Origin: Proteobacteria bacterium UBA2383
GTDB taxonomy: Bacteria > Pseudomonadota > Gammaproteobacteria > Competibacterales > Competibacteraceae
Direction: 5' to 3'
DNA: 31,589 nt
Assembly: GCA_002343485.1 (NCBI GenBank)
Contig: DDST01000185.1
Coordinates: 1-31,589 of the forward strand
This document shows, in pieces, positions 8,025 through 16,852 of this stretch (position 1 is the stretch's first letter; every line of letters starts with the position of its first letter). The notes under the pieces are model-generated. The model was not told the origin of the DNA. It saw only the letters and a program-made list of their open reading frames with translations, and did no database searches. Both the position numbers and the translations under genes were made by a program.

Positions 8025-10982
8025 CTAACTGGACCCGCGTCGTATTAACAAAGGGTCCAGCGGCAGGGCCACCTTCAGTCCCTCCGCCTGCAGGCGCGTC
8101 ATCACTGCCCGGTTCACCGCGGTTTTCACCACCTCGGGCGAAACCATCTCTGGATGGTGGTACACCTGAATTTTGTAGCGGACTCCGTAGCTTTCCAGCG
8201 TGTCGACGACCACGCGAATCGGTTGCTCTCCCAGCACTGCCCCCGAGACGACTGCTTGGCGGGCGCTTTCCTCCAGCACTTGCTGGGCGTGCTCAACCGG
8301 CACGGAAAATTCCAGTACGACCGGAATTTCCATCCGGCTGGGATAGGTAGGACGGGAATAATTGGTGATCGCGGCATTGCTGATGATGCTGTTGGGGATG
8401 ACGACCAGGTTGTTGTCCCGCGTCCAGAGACGGGTCGTGCGCCAGTTCAATTCCTCGACCCGTCCGAACTGGCGGCCGTGCCAGCGGGTGGCGATGCCGA
8501 TCCATTGCGACAAGGTGAATGGTTGCTCCAGATTCAGCACGAGACCGCTGAAGGCATCGAGAATCAGATTCTGCAAGGCGATGCCCAGAATCAGCGTCAA
8601 TAATCCGGAAGCTGCCCAAATCGTGGTCAATGGCCGGTCGAACACGAACGCCAGAATACATACGCCAGCAATCCCGAACACTACCAAATTGACAAAGGTC
8701 CGGGCGACGTTCGGCACCGGATAGCGAGTCCGCCGCTCGATGGGACGCCAGACCAGCGGTGGCAGCAGGGCCACCACGAACAATGCGGGCAGCAGCCACC
8801 ACAGGCTCTTGAAAAACAGCAGCATCAGTTCGAGCTGGTAGAGTTCCAGGCGTTCGGCATACAGCGCATTGAAAAGGTTTTCCAGCAGATATAGCAGGCA
8901 GGCGCTGGTCACCAGCCGCACCAAAGCCATAGGCACTGGATAGCGGTGCTGCAGCCAGGGTGTCCAACTGCTCAGGAACAACGCGCCGAAGAAGATAAAC
9001 CACGGTACACTGAACCGGTCCGGTAAAAACCGGGCAAGCTGGCGCTGAAGGGAAACCTCGCCCTGATGGCCCTGGATATTGGCGTAGAAATAAGAATACG
9101 GCAGCGCGATCATCGGAAACAGCGGATCGCCGAGCGTGCTACGGTTATGGATTTCCTGGTAGACGGCGCCTTCCTTGATCACCCAGCCAGAATCCGCCGC
9201 CAGTACCTGTTCCGCCCGCAAAATTTGGCTCCAACCCCGGTACCCTTCGCTCAAGCCCATGTTCTGGCTGTCTGTGACGAAGACCAGCCGGCTTTGGTCG
9301 AGGTGGGCGTGGTGGAATTGGATGGTAAAATATTCATTACCATCAATTAGATTCCGGTGCGTGGTGGTGTAGAGAAAAGTTCCCTGCACCCGGAATGCAC
9401 GGTAATGTTCTCCGAGCAGATCCCGGACCACGGTAGGCTTCGCCAACCGGATTGGCGTGACGGCATCGGGAAACACGAGATTTTCAATATCCAGTGCTCC
9501 GCTGTAGCGGAACCACACATCGAAGTCGGCTTGAAAAGTGCGTGCCTTTTCGTCGATAGCCTGCAACTTGTTCCAGTGGATTCCGGTATAGACCACTTGG
9601 ACAATCTGCAACAGACTGTCGCCCAGATCGATGATGTTCTCACCTTGTGCTCGCAAGGTGCTGACCAATTCCGGATTATCGACCAGTTGCAACTGCCGGG
9701 TCGCGGGGGTGATATGCCCGCCTTTGGCGCGGGCAATGTAGACAGGGCGAATCACATCGCCTTCCGTATTGAAATACAGTGGCCCCATCAGACCCACAGC
9801 TGCATGCGCCGCTGTATTCATCGCTGCAAGTTGCGCCCGGGTGGCCTCACGCAGACTGGACACATCGGTTAAATCGATGGCGGGTAACCGCCGCAGAGCC
9901 TCACTGATCACCCGTGCGCTATCGTAGGCGTAGATGGCGCTCCAAATGGGGTCTTCCCGATAGATCGTCGCGTAATCGTGGAGAAACTGCCGGGCTGCCG
10001 CGGTCGCCGTGTCTGGGATGAAGGGGGCAGCGATGTACATGCCGTCAGTGAAATGCGGGGGAGGTTCTAGGGCGGCTACCGGCTCTTCGCCCTGCTCGGC
10101 GGCAAAGCCAGCTAAAGCCAGCGAGTCGGTGCCGAGCAACTGAGCCGTTACACCGCGCTGATGCAGAGCTTGTACCAGTGGCTTGGCTTGTGGCGGGCGC
10201 AGGATCAACAAGATAGCCTGAGTTTTACTGTCTGTTGCCAAGAGATCTGCCGCCGCGTCAATCTCGTCAGGCTGGGGTTGATTGGATAGTACGATCTGAT
10301 GGCGGATGTGCAGCCCGATGGCTTCTGCGGTGAACCCGAAGGTCCGGTTCAGAGTGGCTGCGTAGGTATCCGCTAGGTGAACTACGGCAGCAGACTGGAA
10401 ATTCAGGACCGATTTAATGTAATGCGCCAAGATGCTCGCCTGCAGATCGTCGTTGAAAATAACGCGGAAATACCAGGGATTGAACTGGGTCACATTGGGG
10501 TTGGTCGAGGTCGGCGTAACAGCAGGCACCTTGTACAGCCGGTATAGGTGACCGGCAGCGCGCGAGGCAGTGCTGGAGCCATGACCGATCACGGCGACGA
10601 CATCGGAGCCAACGCTGCCAATCTGTTCAGCAACTTTCTCAGCTTGTTTGGCGCTGCGGAGGTCGTCGAAAGGTTGTAGAACGAGAGGATGGCCATGAAT
10701 GCCACCTTCGGCGTTCACTTTATCGGCCAATAGCTGAGCCCCGCGCAGCATGGCAATGCCAGAAGCGGCATTGGGTCCACTGAAGGCGTTGGCGACAGCG
10801 ATCTTAATCGGCTCCGCTTTCCAGCCAGGCTTTGCCGAAAAAAAGTTAGCGAAAGGGCTTGTGTTAAGATGCCACAATAGCAGTGTTATAGCCAAGATGG
10901 ATAACAACACTGCGATCGTGGTGACCAGCAGCGTCTTACGCGGCAGTGGCCGGAATGATGCCCAGCGGGTTGGTTTGATCAT
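8025..10982 (-). CDS. Fused ligand-binding MscS-type channel (type I PBP - Cys-loop-like domain - MscS)
   Basis: A 985-residue membrane protein, numbered from ATG 10982. A membrane anchor lies at about 19-38. It is followed by a periplasmic Leu/Ile/Val-type (type I) binding domain, about 57-430 (KIAVANAFSGPNAASGIAM, then AVIGHGSSTAS). A beta-rich stretch follows at about 462-590, whose sequence (IDEKARTFQADFDVWFRYSG, then LVFPDA) resembles the extracellular domain of prokaryotic Cys-loop receptors. Four hydrophobic helices come next (about 659-677, 684-702, 717-741, 761-781), then an MscS pore helix (about 786-809, GLLTLILGIALQNLI). It ends in the MscS beta/alpha-beta vestibule (FGRVEELNWRTTRLWTRDNN, then VVIPNSIISNAAITNYSRP). 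The likely role is an ion channel gated or tuned by a periplasmic ligand. TTG 11015 could add 11 residues; ATG 10982 is preferred because of a nearby GGA and the usual start codon. MscS and PBP calls are firm; the middle domain is inference. Confidence 0.85.
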   Translation of the reverse strand: MIKPTRWASFRPLPRKTLLVTTIAVLLSILAITLLLWHLNTSPFANFFSAKPGWKAEPIKIAVANAFSGPNAASGIAMLRGAQLLADKVNAEGGIHGHPLVLQPFDDLRSAKQAEKVAEQIGSVGSDVVAVIGHGSSTASRAAGHLYRLYKVPAVTPTSTNPNVTQFNPWYFRVIFNDDLQASILAHYIKSVLNFQSAAVVHLADTYAATLNRTFGFTAEAIGLHIRHQIVLSNQPQPDEIDAAADLLATDSKTQAILLILRPPQAKPLVQALHQRGVTAQLLGTDSLALAGFAAEQGEEPVAALEPPPHFTDGMYIAAPFIPDTATAAARQFLHDYATIYREDPIWSAIYAYDSARVISEALRRLPAIDLTDVSSLREATRAQLAAMNTAAHAAVGLMGPLYFNTEGDVIRPVYIARAKGGHITPATRQLQLVDNPELVSTLRAQGENIIDLGDSLLQIVQVVYTGIHWNKLQAIDEKARTFQADFDVWFRYSGALDIENLVFPDAVTPIRLAKPTVVRDLLGEHYRAFRVQGTFLYTTTHRNLIDGNEYFTIQFHHAHLDQSRLVFVTDSQNMGLSEGYRGWSQILRAEQVLAADSGWVIKEGAVYQEIHNRSTLGDPLFPMIALPYSYFYANIQGHQGEVSLQRQLARFLPDRFSVPWFIFFGALFLSSWTPWLQHRYPVPMALVRLVTSACLLYLLENLFNALYAERLELYQLELMLLFFKSLWWLLPALFVVALLPPLVWRPIERRTRYPVPNVARTFVNLVVFGIAGVCILAFVFDRPLTTIWAASGLLTLILGIALQNLILDAFSGLVLNLEQPFTLSQWIGIATRWHGRQFGRVEELNWRTTRLWTRDNNLVVIPNSIISNAAITNYSRPTYPSRMEIPVVLEFSVPVEHAQQVLEESARQAVVSGAVLGEQPIRVVVDTLESYGVRYKIQVYHHPEMVSPEVVKTAVNRAVMTRLQAEGLKVALPLDPLLIRRGSS

Positions 10983-11115
10983 GATTTCCAGAAGCGATGC
11001 ACACGGCCTGATCAAGCCAAAAATACCTACATGATCAGCGATTTCTTCTTATATCGTCCCTTCACGGATACTCGCTTTCTCTCCTTTGAAGGATAAAATT
11101 AGTTATATATGCCAG

Positions 11116-11697
11116 TTAAGCATAAGCCGTCGAACGGGTATTTTGGAAAACAGCCGATATGCCATCCGAGACCACTGATTCCATCATCTTATTCTCTGCC
11201 GCTAACCAGAAATCCAACGCCGCCTTGTGCTGGTTCTCCGCTATCTCCCAAAGCTGGTAGGCCGTTGTACGGATTTGCTCCAGGTAAGCCGCTGGCGAGA
11301 ATGCTTCGAAGATCCGGGTTAAAATTGCCTGTCTATCGAGGTTGGCGCTGGCAGTGCGTGCGGCTGACTCGGTGAGTAAGCGCAGATGCTTCTCGGCAGT
11401 CAACCAGTAATCCATCGAGCACTCGCGCTGTTCAGTACTGGCGGCCCACATGCATCGGGCAAGTTCGCGGACTCGATATAAATAAAGAGCGCGCAGGGCC
11501 GTTGGCCAGGCGGTCATGGTTTCGGCAGCAGCGGTAGTGGCCGTGTTCGCTAAACGGACTGAATCCGCTGTCAATTCAATCACCATCCGCTCTGCCATCA
11601 CCCAGAAATCAAGGGCGGTCTGACCAAACTCGTTTCCGGCTGACCGCCAGATGTGATAAGCCAAATGACGGATATCGTGTTCCAGATCGTTTTCCAT
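11116..11697 (-). CDS. Protein of three DUF2934-like repeats
   Basis: About 193 residues with three copies of a roughly 30-residue motif of the form R..AY..W......G...DFW..AE. From ATG 11697 they lie at about 9-38, 76-104 and 141-171: IRHLAYHIW..ALDFWVMAE, VRELARCMW..SMDYWLTAE and IRTTAYQLW..ALDFWLAAE. This pattern resembles DUF2934, a short domain of unknown function usually present once or twice. The spacers are alanine-rich and probably helical. No signal peptide or membrane helix is seen, so it should be cytosolic. ATG 11697 is chosen for a GGGA eight bases upstream; ATG 11724 would add nine residues without a clear ribosome site. It lies upstream of the channel gene on the same strand with about 130 bases between, so co-transcription is possible but unproven. 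Confidence 0.72.
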   Translation of the reverse strand: MENDLEHDIRHLAYHIWRSAGNEFGQTALDFWVMAERMVIELTADSVRLANTATTAAAETMTAWPTALRALYLYRVRELARCMWAASTEQRECSMDYWLTAEKHLRLLTESAARTASANLDRQAILTRIFEAFSPAAYLEQIRTTAYQLWEIAENQHKAALDFWLAAENKMMESVVSDGISAVFQNTRSTAYA

Positions 11698-11749
11698 GGT
11701 AGTGGTCCCATAATAATTAGTCATTCATCGTGCCAATTTATTTATTAGA

Positions 11750-11768
11750 ATCGGTGTGTTTCGCCGAT
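11750..11768. promoter_or_regulatory. Inverted repeat upstream of the DUF2934-like gene
   Basis: ATCGGTG (11750-11756) and CGCCGAT (11762-11768) pair over seven positions, one of them a G-T, around a five-base loop. It lies in the divergent region between the DUF2934-like gene and the mutase-like gene. It could be an operator or an RNA hairpin in the 5' leader of the leftward gene. No flanking promoter is convincing. Confidence 0.25.
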
Positions 11769-11965
11769 AGGGGTCAAGCGGTCAACATCGAAATCCCCAC
11801 ACTAAAATAAACATAATGGGAAAATGAAGTAATTCATTGTCTTTGAGTTTAGTTGGTATTTGGCATTTTTAACCCCCGTTTTAAGCATCTTTAAACAGAG
11901 ACACGTCAAGATCTTCTATCGGCTCCCTCCCAAGGGGTCAACAACTGCTGGCTGATAAACATCCA

Positions 11966-12988
11966 ATGGCAACGATCCTATCTTTGCTGATTCCAGGCCT
12001 GCTGGGCACTTGGTCAGATGATTTGATGGCACCCCGCCCAACGGTCCCCGCGCTGGAGTGGCTGTTGGCCCGGGCGGATCGCCATAAAACGCTACCGGCC
12101 ATCGATGCTGTGTTGTTTCAGTTGTTTGGCTTGTCTATTCCCGCTGAAGCTGACCTGCCCGTTGCGGCAGTCACACAACTGGCAGATGGCCGCGAATCGG
12201 GCGATGACTGGTGGTTGCGGGCTGATCCTGTGCATCTGCGCCCGGATCTGCGCGGGGTGTTTCTAGCCGATGCGCGGACGTTGAGTATTGAACCGGTTGA
12301 AGCCGCAGCGCTGGCGGCAGCATTTGACCAGACTTTTGCCAGCGATGGGTTGCAACTTCATGTTCCTTGTCCCGACCGCTGGTATTTACGGTTGCCTGCT
12401 GATCCCGGTATTCGCACGCACCCTCTGTTCAGCGTTATTGGTCGCGATATCAACACTTTGTTGCCATACGGGCCGAATACACGGCGTTGGCACGCTTTAT
12501 TGACTGAGGCACAAATGTTGTTTCACAACCATCCTGTTAATCAGGCAAGGGAGCAATGCAACCAACCCATGATCAACAGCGTCTGGTTTTGGGGCGGCGG
12601 CTCACTTCCGGTAGGCGCCCATCTTCCCGTTGCCGGTCTGTACGCCCGGGACCCATTGCTTCGTGGTTTGGCGTGGCTGGCTGATGGAGCAATCAGTCCG
12701 GTTCCCAATAATGCCAGCGACTGGCAGGAAGCCACCGCCGATGAAACCAGCAGCCTGGTGATGCTAGACCTTATGCGTTATGACCGGATCGATGGCAATC
12801 CCTTAGCTTGGGCAGAACATGTCGCTTATCTGGAACAGAATTGGTTCAAGCCGTGCCGGCGGTTGCTGCAAATTGGCCAGATCAAAACCCTGCATCTCTA
12901 TGGTGGCGACGGGTACCGGTATTCATTAACCGGGGCTGCCCGGTGGCGGTTCTGGCGACAGGTTCGGTCTGTCAATGAGAGTAATTAG
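11966..12988 (+). CDS. Cytosolic protein related to bacterial 'phosphoglycerate mutase'-annotated family
   Basis: A 340-residue protein with no signal peptide or membrane helix. The ordered motifs DDWWLRADPVHLRPDLRGVF, INTLLPYGPNTRRWHALLTE, QMLFHNHPVN and INSVWFWGGGSLP recall a conserved proteobacterial family that is often annotated as a phosphoglycerate mutase or alkaline-phosphatase-superfamily relative, without biochemical proof I can point to. A metal-site signature of a true cofactor-independent mutase is not obvious, so I do not assign a reaction. The ATG at 11966 has no strong ribosome site. The gene stands just upstream of gyrA with 123 bases between, and the gyrA promoter candidate falls in that gap, so it is probably a separate transcript. 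Confidence 0.6.
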   Translation: MATILSLLIPGLLGTWSDDLMAPRPTVPALEWLLARADRHKTLPAIDAVLFQLFGLSIPAEADLPVAAVTQLADGRESGDDWWLRADPVHLRPDLRGVFLADARTLSIEPVEAAALAAAFDQTFASDGLQLHVPCPDRWYLRLPADPGIRTHPLFSVIGRDINTLLPYGPNTRRWHALLTEAQMLFHNHPVNQAREQCNQPMINSVWFWGGGSLPVGAHLPVAGLYARDPLLRGLAWLADGAISPVPNNASDWQEATADETSSLVMLDLMRYDRIDGNPLAWAEHVAYLEQNWFKPCRRLLQIGQIKTLHLYGGDGYRYSLTGAARWRFWRQVRSVNESN

Positions 12989-13046
12989 TAGATAGTGGAC
13001 GCCTTCTGTCCTTGCAACCTTTCACCCGGACTTCCATGGTCCATCG

Positions 13047-13055
13047 TGCTACAAT
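13047..13055 (+). promoter_or_regulatory. Candidate extended -10 promoter of gyrA
   Basis: TGCTACAAT contains TACAAT (5 of 6 to TATAAT), preceded by TG with a one-base gap, as in extended -10 promoters. No good -35 is seen at 16-18 bases, which extended -10 promoters tolerate. It would give a leader of about 50 bases before ATG 13112. Confidence 0.4.
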
Positions 13056-13111
13056 TCAAACCCTTACCACTCCACACGCTGGAATGGGTTTGTTGTTGAC
13101 AGAGGCTCCAC

Positions 13112-15721
13112 ATGACTGAAATTGCCAAAGAAATCCTGCCAGTCAATCTAGAAGACGAAATGCGTCAATCCTATCTGGATTACGCGATGAGCGTGATCGT
13201 TGGACGGGCGCTGCCGGACGTGCGTGATGGTCTCAAACCAGTACATCGGCGGGTATTGTTCGCTATGAGCGAGCTGGGCAATGATTGGAACAAGCCTTAT
13301 AAGAAATCGGCGCGCGTGGTTGGCGACTGTATCGGTAAATACCATCCGCATGGTGATGTCGCTGTTTACGACACGATTGTCCGCATGGCGCAGCCTTTTT
13401 CCTTACGCTATATGCTGGTTGACGGACAGGGGAACTTTGGAAGCATTGATGGCGATGCTCCCGCCGCCATGCGATACACTGAAGTGCGTATGTCTCGCAT
13501 CGCGCACGAGTTGCTGGCCGATATCGATAAGGAAACAGTGGATTTCGTCCCCAACTATGACGAATCAGAACATGAACCGGCTGTTTTCCCCACCCGTCTT
13601 CCCAATCTGCTCGTCAACGGTTCCTCCGGGATCGCCGTTGGCATGGCCACTAACATCCCGCCACACAATCTTGGTGAAGTGATCGACGCCTGCATCGCCT
13701 TGATCGATGACCCGGTGCTGAGCATCGCGCAACTGATGCAGTATCTCCCGGGACCGGATTTCCCCACCGCCGCACTGATTAACGGGATCAGCGGTATCCA
13801 TGACGCCTATGAAACCGGGCGCGGCCGGGTGCGGATGCGCGCCAAAACCGAATTCGAAATAGACGAGGCGCGTAATCGGCAGGCGATTATCGTCACCGAA
13901 CTCCCCTACCAGGTGAACAAGGCCCGGTTGATCGAAAAAATCGCCGAACTGGTTAAAGAAAAAAAGATCGAGGGCATCGCGGAACTGCGCGACGAATCCG
14001 ATAAGGATGGTCTGCGCATCTACATCGAACTCCGGCGGAATGAAACTGCCGAGGTTGTGCTGAATAACCTTTTCTTGCACACGCCGCTGCAATGCGTGTT
14101 CGGCGTCAACATGGTAGCGCTGGTGGAAGGCCAACCCCGCCTGTTGAATCTCAAGCAGGTGCTGGAAGCGTTCCTAGCGCATCGTCGCGAAGTGGTCGTC
14201 CGGCGTACCGTGTTCGATCTGCGCAAGGCCCGGGAGCGCGCCCATATCGTCGAAGGTTTAATGGTCGCGCTAGCCAATCTTGATCCTCTGATCGCCCTGA
14301 TCCGCGCCGCCGCTGATCCTGCTATGGCGCGGGCCGCGTTGCTCGAACAGATATGGATACCGGGGTTGGTCACTGATCTGCTGGCGCAATCGGGCGCTGC
14401 CTTATCGCGGCCTGGCGATTTACCCGCGGAGTTCGGACTGAGCGAAACCGGCTATCGATTATCGCTCGCCCAAGCGCAGGCGATCCTGGACTTACGATTG
14501 CACCGCCTGACCGGCTTGGAGCAGCGTAAGCTACTGGATGAATACCAGGAGCTACTGAGACGGATTAAGGACTATCTGGAAATTCTGACCGTGCCGGAAC
14601 AATTGACGGCAGTAATTCGCGCCGAGCTGACTGAGTTGCGCACCCAATACAGCGATCCCCGCCGTACGGTGATCCTCCCCGACGAGCAAGACCTCAATCT
14701 GGAAGATCTGATCAACGAAGAGACGATGGTGGTCACTCTGTCCCATGCCGGTTATGTCAAGGCGCAGCCGTTGACGCTGTACCGGGCCCAACGGCGTGGA
14801 GGCCGGGGCCGGGCGGCGGCCACGATCCGTGAAGAGGATTTCATTGACAAGTTGTTCATCGCCAGCACCCATGACACCCTCCTCTGTTTCTCCAATCGTG
14901 GTCAAGTGTACTGGAAAAAGGTTTATGAATTGCCGCAAGCTGGGCGGACGGCACGCGGGCGGCCGATCATTAATCTGCTGCCTCTGGAAGAAGGCGAACG
15001 CATTAATGCGGTGCTGGCGGTCCGTGAATTCAGCGAAGATCACTTTGTCTTTTTCGCTACCACCAGCGGGACAGTCAAAAAAACCCCGCTGTCCGAATAT
15101 TCCCGGCCACGTGCTAACGGCATCATTGCCATTGATTTGCGTGATGGCGATCAACTGGTGGACGTGGCGCTGACCCACGGTCAATGCGATGTGATGTTGT
15201 TCACCGATGCTGGCAAAGCGTTACGCTTCGCTGAGACCAACGTGCGGGACATGGGGCGCACGGCGTGCGGAGTGCGCGGTATCCGCTTGGAGAAAGACCA
15301 AAAGGTCATCGCGCTGATCGTCGTCGGGGAAGGTGCAGTACTGACCGTCACTGAAAAAGGCTATGGCAAACGCACTCCAGTTGCTGACTACCCGCTTCGT
15401 GGGCGCGGTGGTCAAGGTGTGATCTCCATTCAGACTACCGAACGCAATGGCCGGGTGACCGGGGCGGTGCAAGTAGAAAGCGATGATGAAATCATGTTGA
15501 TCACCGACGGTGGCACATTGGTACGCACCCCAGTCGAAGGCATTTCCCTGGTGGGCCGCAACACGCAGGGGGTAAAGCTGATTAGCTTGCAGGGGTACGA
15601 AAAACTGATTGGCGTTGAGAAAATCGAGGGTATTGGCGAGGCAGATACCGATGAGGATTTGCCGGTGAGCGACGCAGAGTTAGCAGCGGATGAAGGGACC
15701 AAAGATGAGGGGCCGGTATGA
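13112..15721 (+). CDS. gyrA: DNA gyrase subunit A
   Basis: GyrA, 869 residues, the breakage-reunion subunit of DNA gyrase, which introduces negative supercoils together with GyrB. The catalytic tyrosine is Y122 in AAMRYTEVRMS. The GyrA box QRRGGRG, which separates gyrase from topoisomerase IV ParC, is present in the C-terminal wrapping domain, and the tail is acidic (from about DTDEDLPVSDAEL), as in E. coli. N-terminal numbering is collinear with E. coli up to the active site, so the quinolone region reads HPHGDVAVYD: residue 83 is Val (codon GTC) instead of the usual Ser, while D87 is kept. The start at 13112 has AGAGG six bases upstream. The stop overlaps pheA by ATGA, so gyrA and the aromatic amino-acid genes are translationally coupled. 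Confidence 0.98.
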   Translation: MTEIAKEILPVNLEDEMRQSYLDYAMSVIVGRALPDVRDGLKPVHRRVLFAMSELGNDWNKPYKKSARVVGDCIGKYHPHGDVAVYDTIVRMAQPFSLRYMLVDGQGNFGSIDGDAPAAMRYTEVRMSRIAHELLADIDKETVDFVPNYDESEHEPAVFPTRLPNLLVNGSSGIAVGMATNIPPHNLGEVIDACIALIDDPVLSIAQLMQYLPGPDFPTAALINGISGIHDAYETGRGRVRMRAKTEFEIDEARNRQAIIVTELPYQVNKARLIEKIAELVKEKKIEGIAELRDESDKDGLRIYIELRRNETAEVVLNNLFLHTPLQCVFGVNMVALVEGQPRLLNLKQVLEAFLAHRREVVVRRTVFDLRKARERAHIVEGLMVALANLDPLIALIRAAADPAMARAALLEQIWIPGLVTDLLAQSGAALSRPGDLPAEFGLSETGYRLSLAQAQAILDLRLHRLTGLEQRKLLDEYQELLRRIKDYLEILTVPEQLTAVIRAELTELRTQYSDPRRTVILPDEQDLNLEDLINEETMVVTLSHAGYVKAQPLTLYRAQRRGGRGRAAATIREEDFIDKLFIASTHDTLLCFSNRGQVYWKKVYELPQAGRTARGRPIINLLPLEEGERINAVLAVREFSEDHFVFFATTSGTVKKTPLSEYSRPRANGIIAIDLRDGDQLVDVALTHGQCDVMLFTDAGKALRFAETNVRDMGRTACGVRGIRLEKDQKVIALIVVGEGAVLTVTEKGYGKRTPVADYPLRGRGGQGVISIQTTERNGRVTGAVQVESDDEIMLITDGGTLVRTPVEGISLVGRNTQGVKLISLQGYEKLIGVEKIEGIGEADTDEDLPVSDAELAADEGTKDEGPV

Positions 15722-16806
15722 ACAACGAAGCGGACAGTCTGCAGGCACTGCGTGAGCATATCGATGCACTGGACCGGCAGATTCAAACCTTGATTTCTGA
15801 GCGGGCATGCTGTGCGCAACAGGTTGGCGTAATTAAGCAGGCAGCAGGCGCTACTGGCAACTTCTACCGTCCTGAACGCGAGGCGCAGGTACTGCGGCGG
15901 GTGATCGAGACGAACCCAGGGCCGCTAAGTAACGAAGAAATGGCCCGGTTATTCCGTGAGATTATGTCGGCCTGTCTGGCGTTAGAGGAACCGCTGAAAA
16001 TTGCTTTTCTCGGCCCGGAAGGCACCTTTACCCAAGCAGCAGCGCTTAAACATTTCGGTCAATCCATCCATAGCATTCCGCTGCGAGCGATTGATGAAGT
16101 CTTTCGCGAAGTTGAAGCGGGTTCTGCCGATTACGGGGTGGTGCCTGTGGAAAATTCCACCGAAGGTGTAGTCAATCATACCTTGGATATGTTTCTGCAA
16201 TCGCCCCTGTGCATCTGTGGTGAAGTTCAGATGCGCATCAATCATCATCTAATCACGCGTGCCGCCACGCTGGGGGAGATTCGCCGTATTTATTCACACC
16301 GGCAATCGCTCGCGCAATGCCGTGAATGGCTGAACCTCAATTTGCCACGTATCGAGCAGATTGAGGTTGGCAGTAATGGCGAAGCAGCGTCGAGAGTGCG
16401 GGATGCGACGGATGTAGCGGCGATTGCCGGACAGTGTGCAGCAGATATTTACAAGCTGCCAACCTTGGTGCGGAATATCGAGGATGAACCGAACAATACC
16501 ACGCGGTTTCTGATCATCGGTAACCAACCTATTGCTCCCTCCGGCGATGACAAAACCGCGCTGTTAGTCACCTCGCTTAATCGGCCTGGTGCGTTGTTCA
16601 AGCTTTTGGAACCGCTAGCCCGGCATAATGTCAGCATGAACCGCATTGAATCACGGCCTTCGCGGCGTGGGATGTGGGACTATGTGTTCTTTATTGACTT
16701 GGACGGTCACGCTCAGGATTCGCCTGTGGCTGGGGCGCTTGCCGAATTGCGCGATCAGGCCAGTTTATTTCGAGTACTGGGGTCGTATCCGAAAGGCGTG
16801 CTCTAA
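15718..16806 (+). CDS. pheA: Bifunctional chorismate mutase / prephenate dehydratase (P-protein)
   Basis: A 362-residue P-protein for phenylalanine synthesis: chorismate to prephenate, then to phenylpyruvate. Domains: AroQ-type chorismate mutase (about 5-90, helical, with LREHIDALDRQI and EREAQVLRRV), prephenate dehydratase (about 94-275, starting IAFLGPEGTFTQAAA, with VPVENSTEGVV and the catalytic NNTTRF motif) and a C-terminal ACT regulatory domain (about 284-360). The ACT domain carries GALFKLL and ESRP, the motifs linked to Phe binding and feedback inhibition. Its start lies within the gyrA stop (ATGA), so there is no room for a pheA leader-peptide attenuator immediately upstream. hisC follows after 46 bases. 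Length and order are normal for the family. Confidence 0.97.
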   Translation: MNNEADSLQALREHIDALDRQIQTLISERACCAQQVGVIKQAAGATGNFYRPEREAQVLRRVIETNPGPLSNEEMARLFREIMSACLALEEPLKIAFLGPEGTFTQAAALKHFGQSIHSIPLRAIDEVFREVEAGSADYGVVPVENSTEGVVNHTLDMFLQSPLCICGEVQMRINHHLITRAATLGEIRRIYSHRQSLAQCREWLNLNLPRIEQIEVGSNGEAASRVRDATDVAAIAGQCAADIYKLPTLVRNIEDEPNNTTRFLIIGNQPIAPSGDDKTALLVTSLNRPGALFKLLEPLARHNVSMNRIESRPSRRGMWDYVFFIDLDGHAQDSPVAGALAELRDQASLFRVLGSYPKGVL

Positions 16807-16852
16807 GCATGATTGATCCGGCTTTCAGCATTTTCAAAGGAGTTTGTCAGCC

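Noticed and set aside
8293..9003. 236-codon open frame in another phase of the MscS gene
   Set aside because: It is a frame shadow of the membrane and MscS region; Arg/Ala-rich translation without hydrophobic helices or motifs.
14552..15184. 210-codon open frame antisense to gyrA
   Set aside because: It lies wholly inside gyrA on the other strand, its translation has no family resemblance, and the sense frame carries conserved GyrA motifs.
15718..15730. Leader-peptide attenuator of pheA
   Set aside because: pheA starts inside the gyrA stop codon, so there is no leader for an attenuator.
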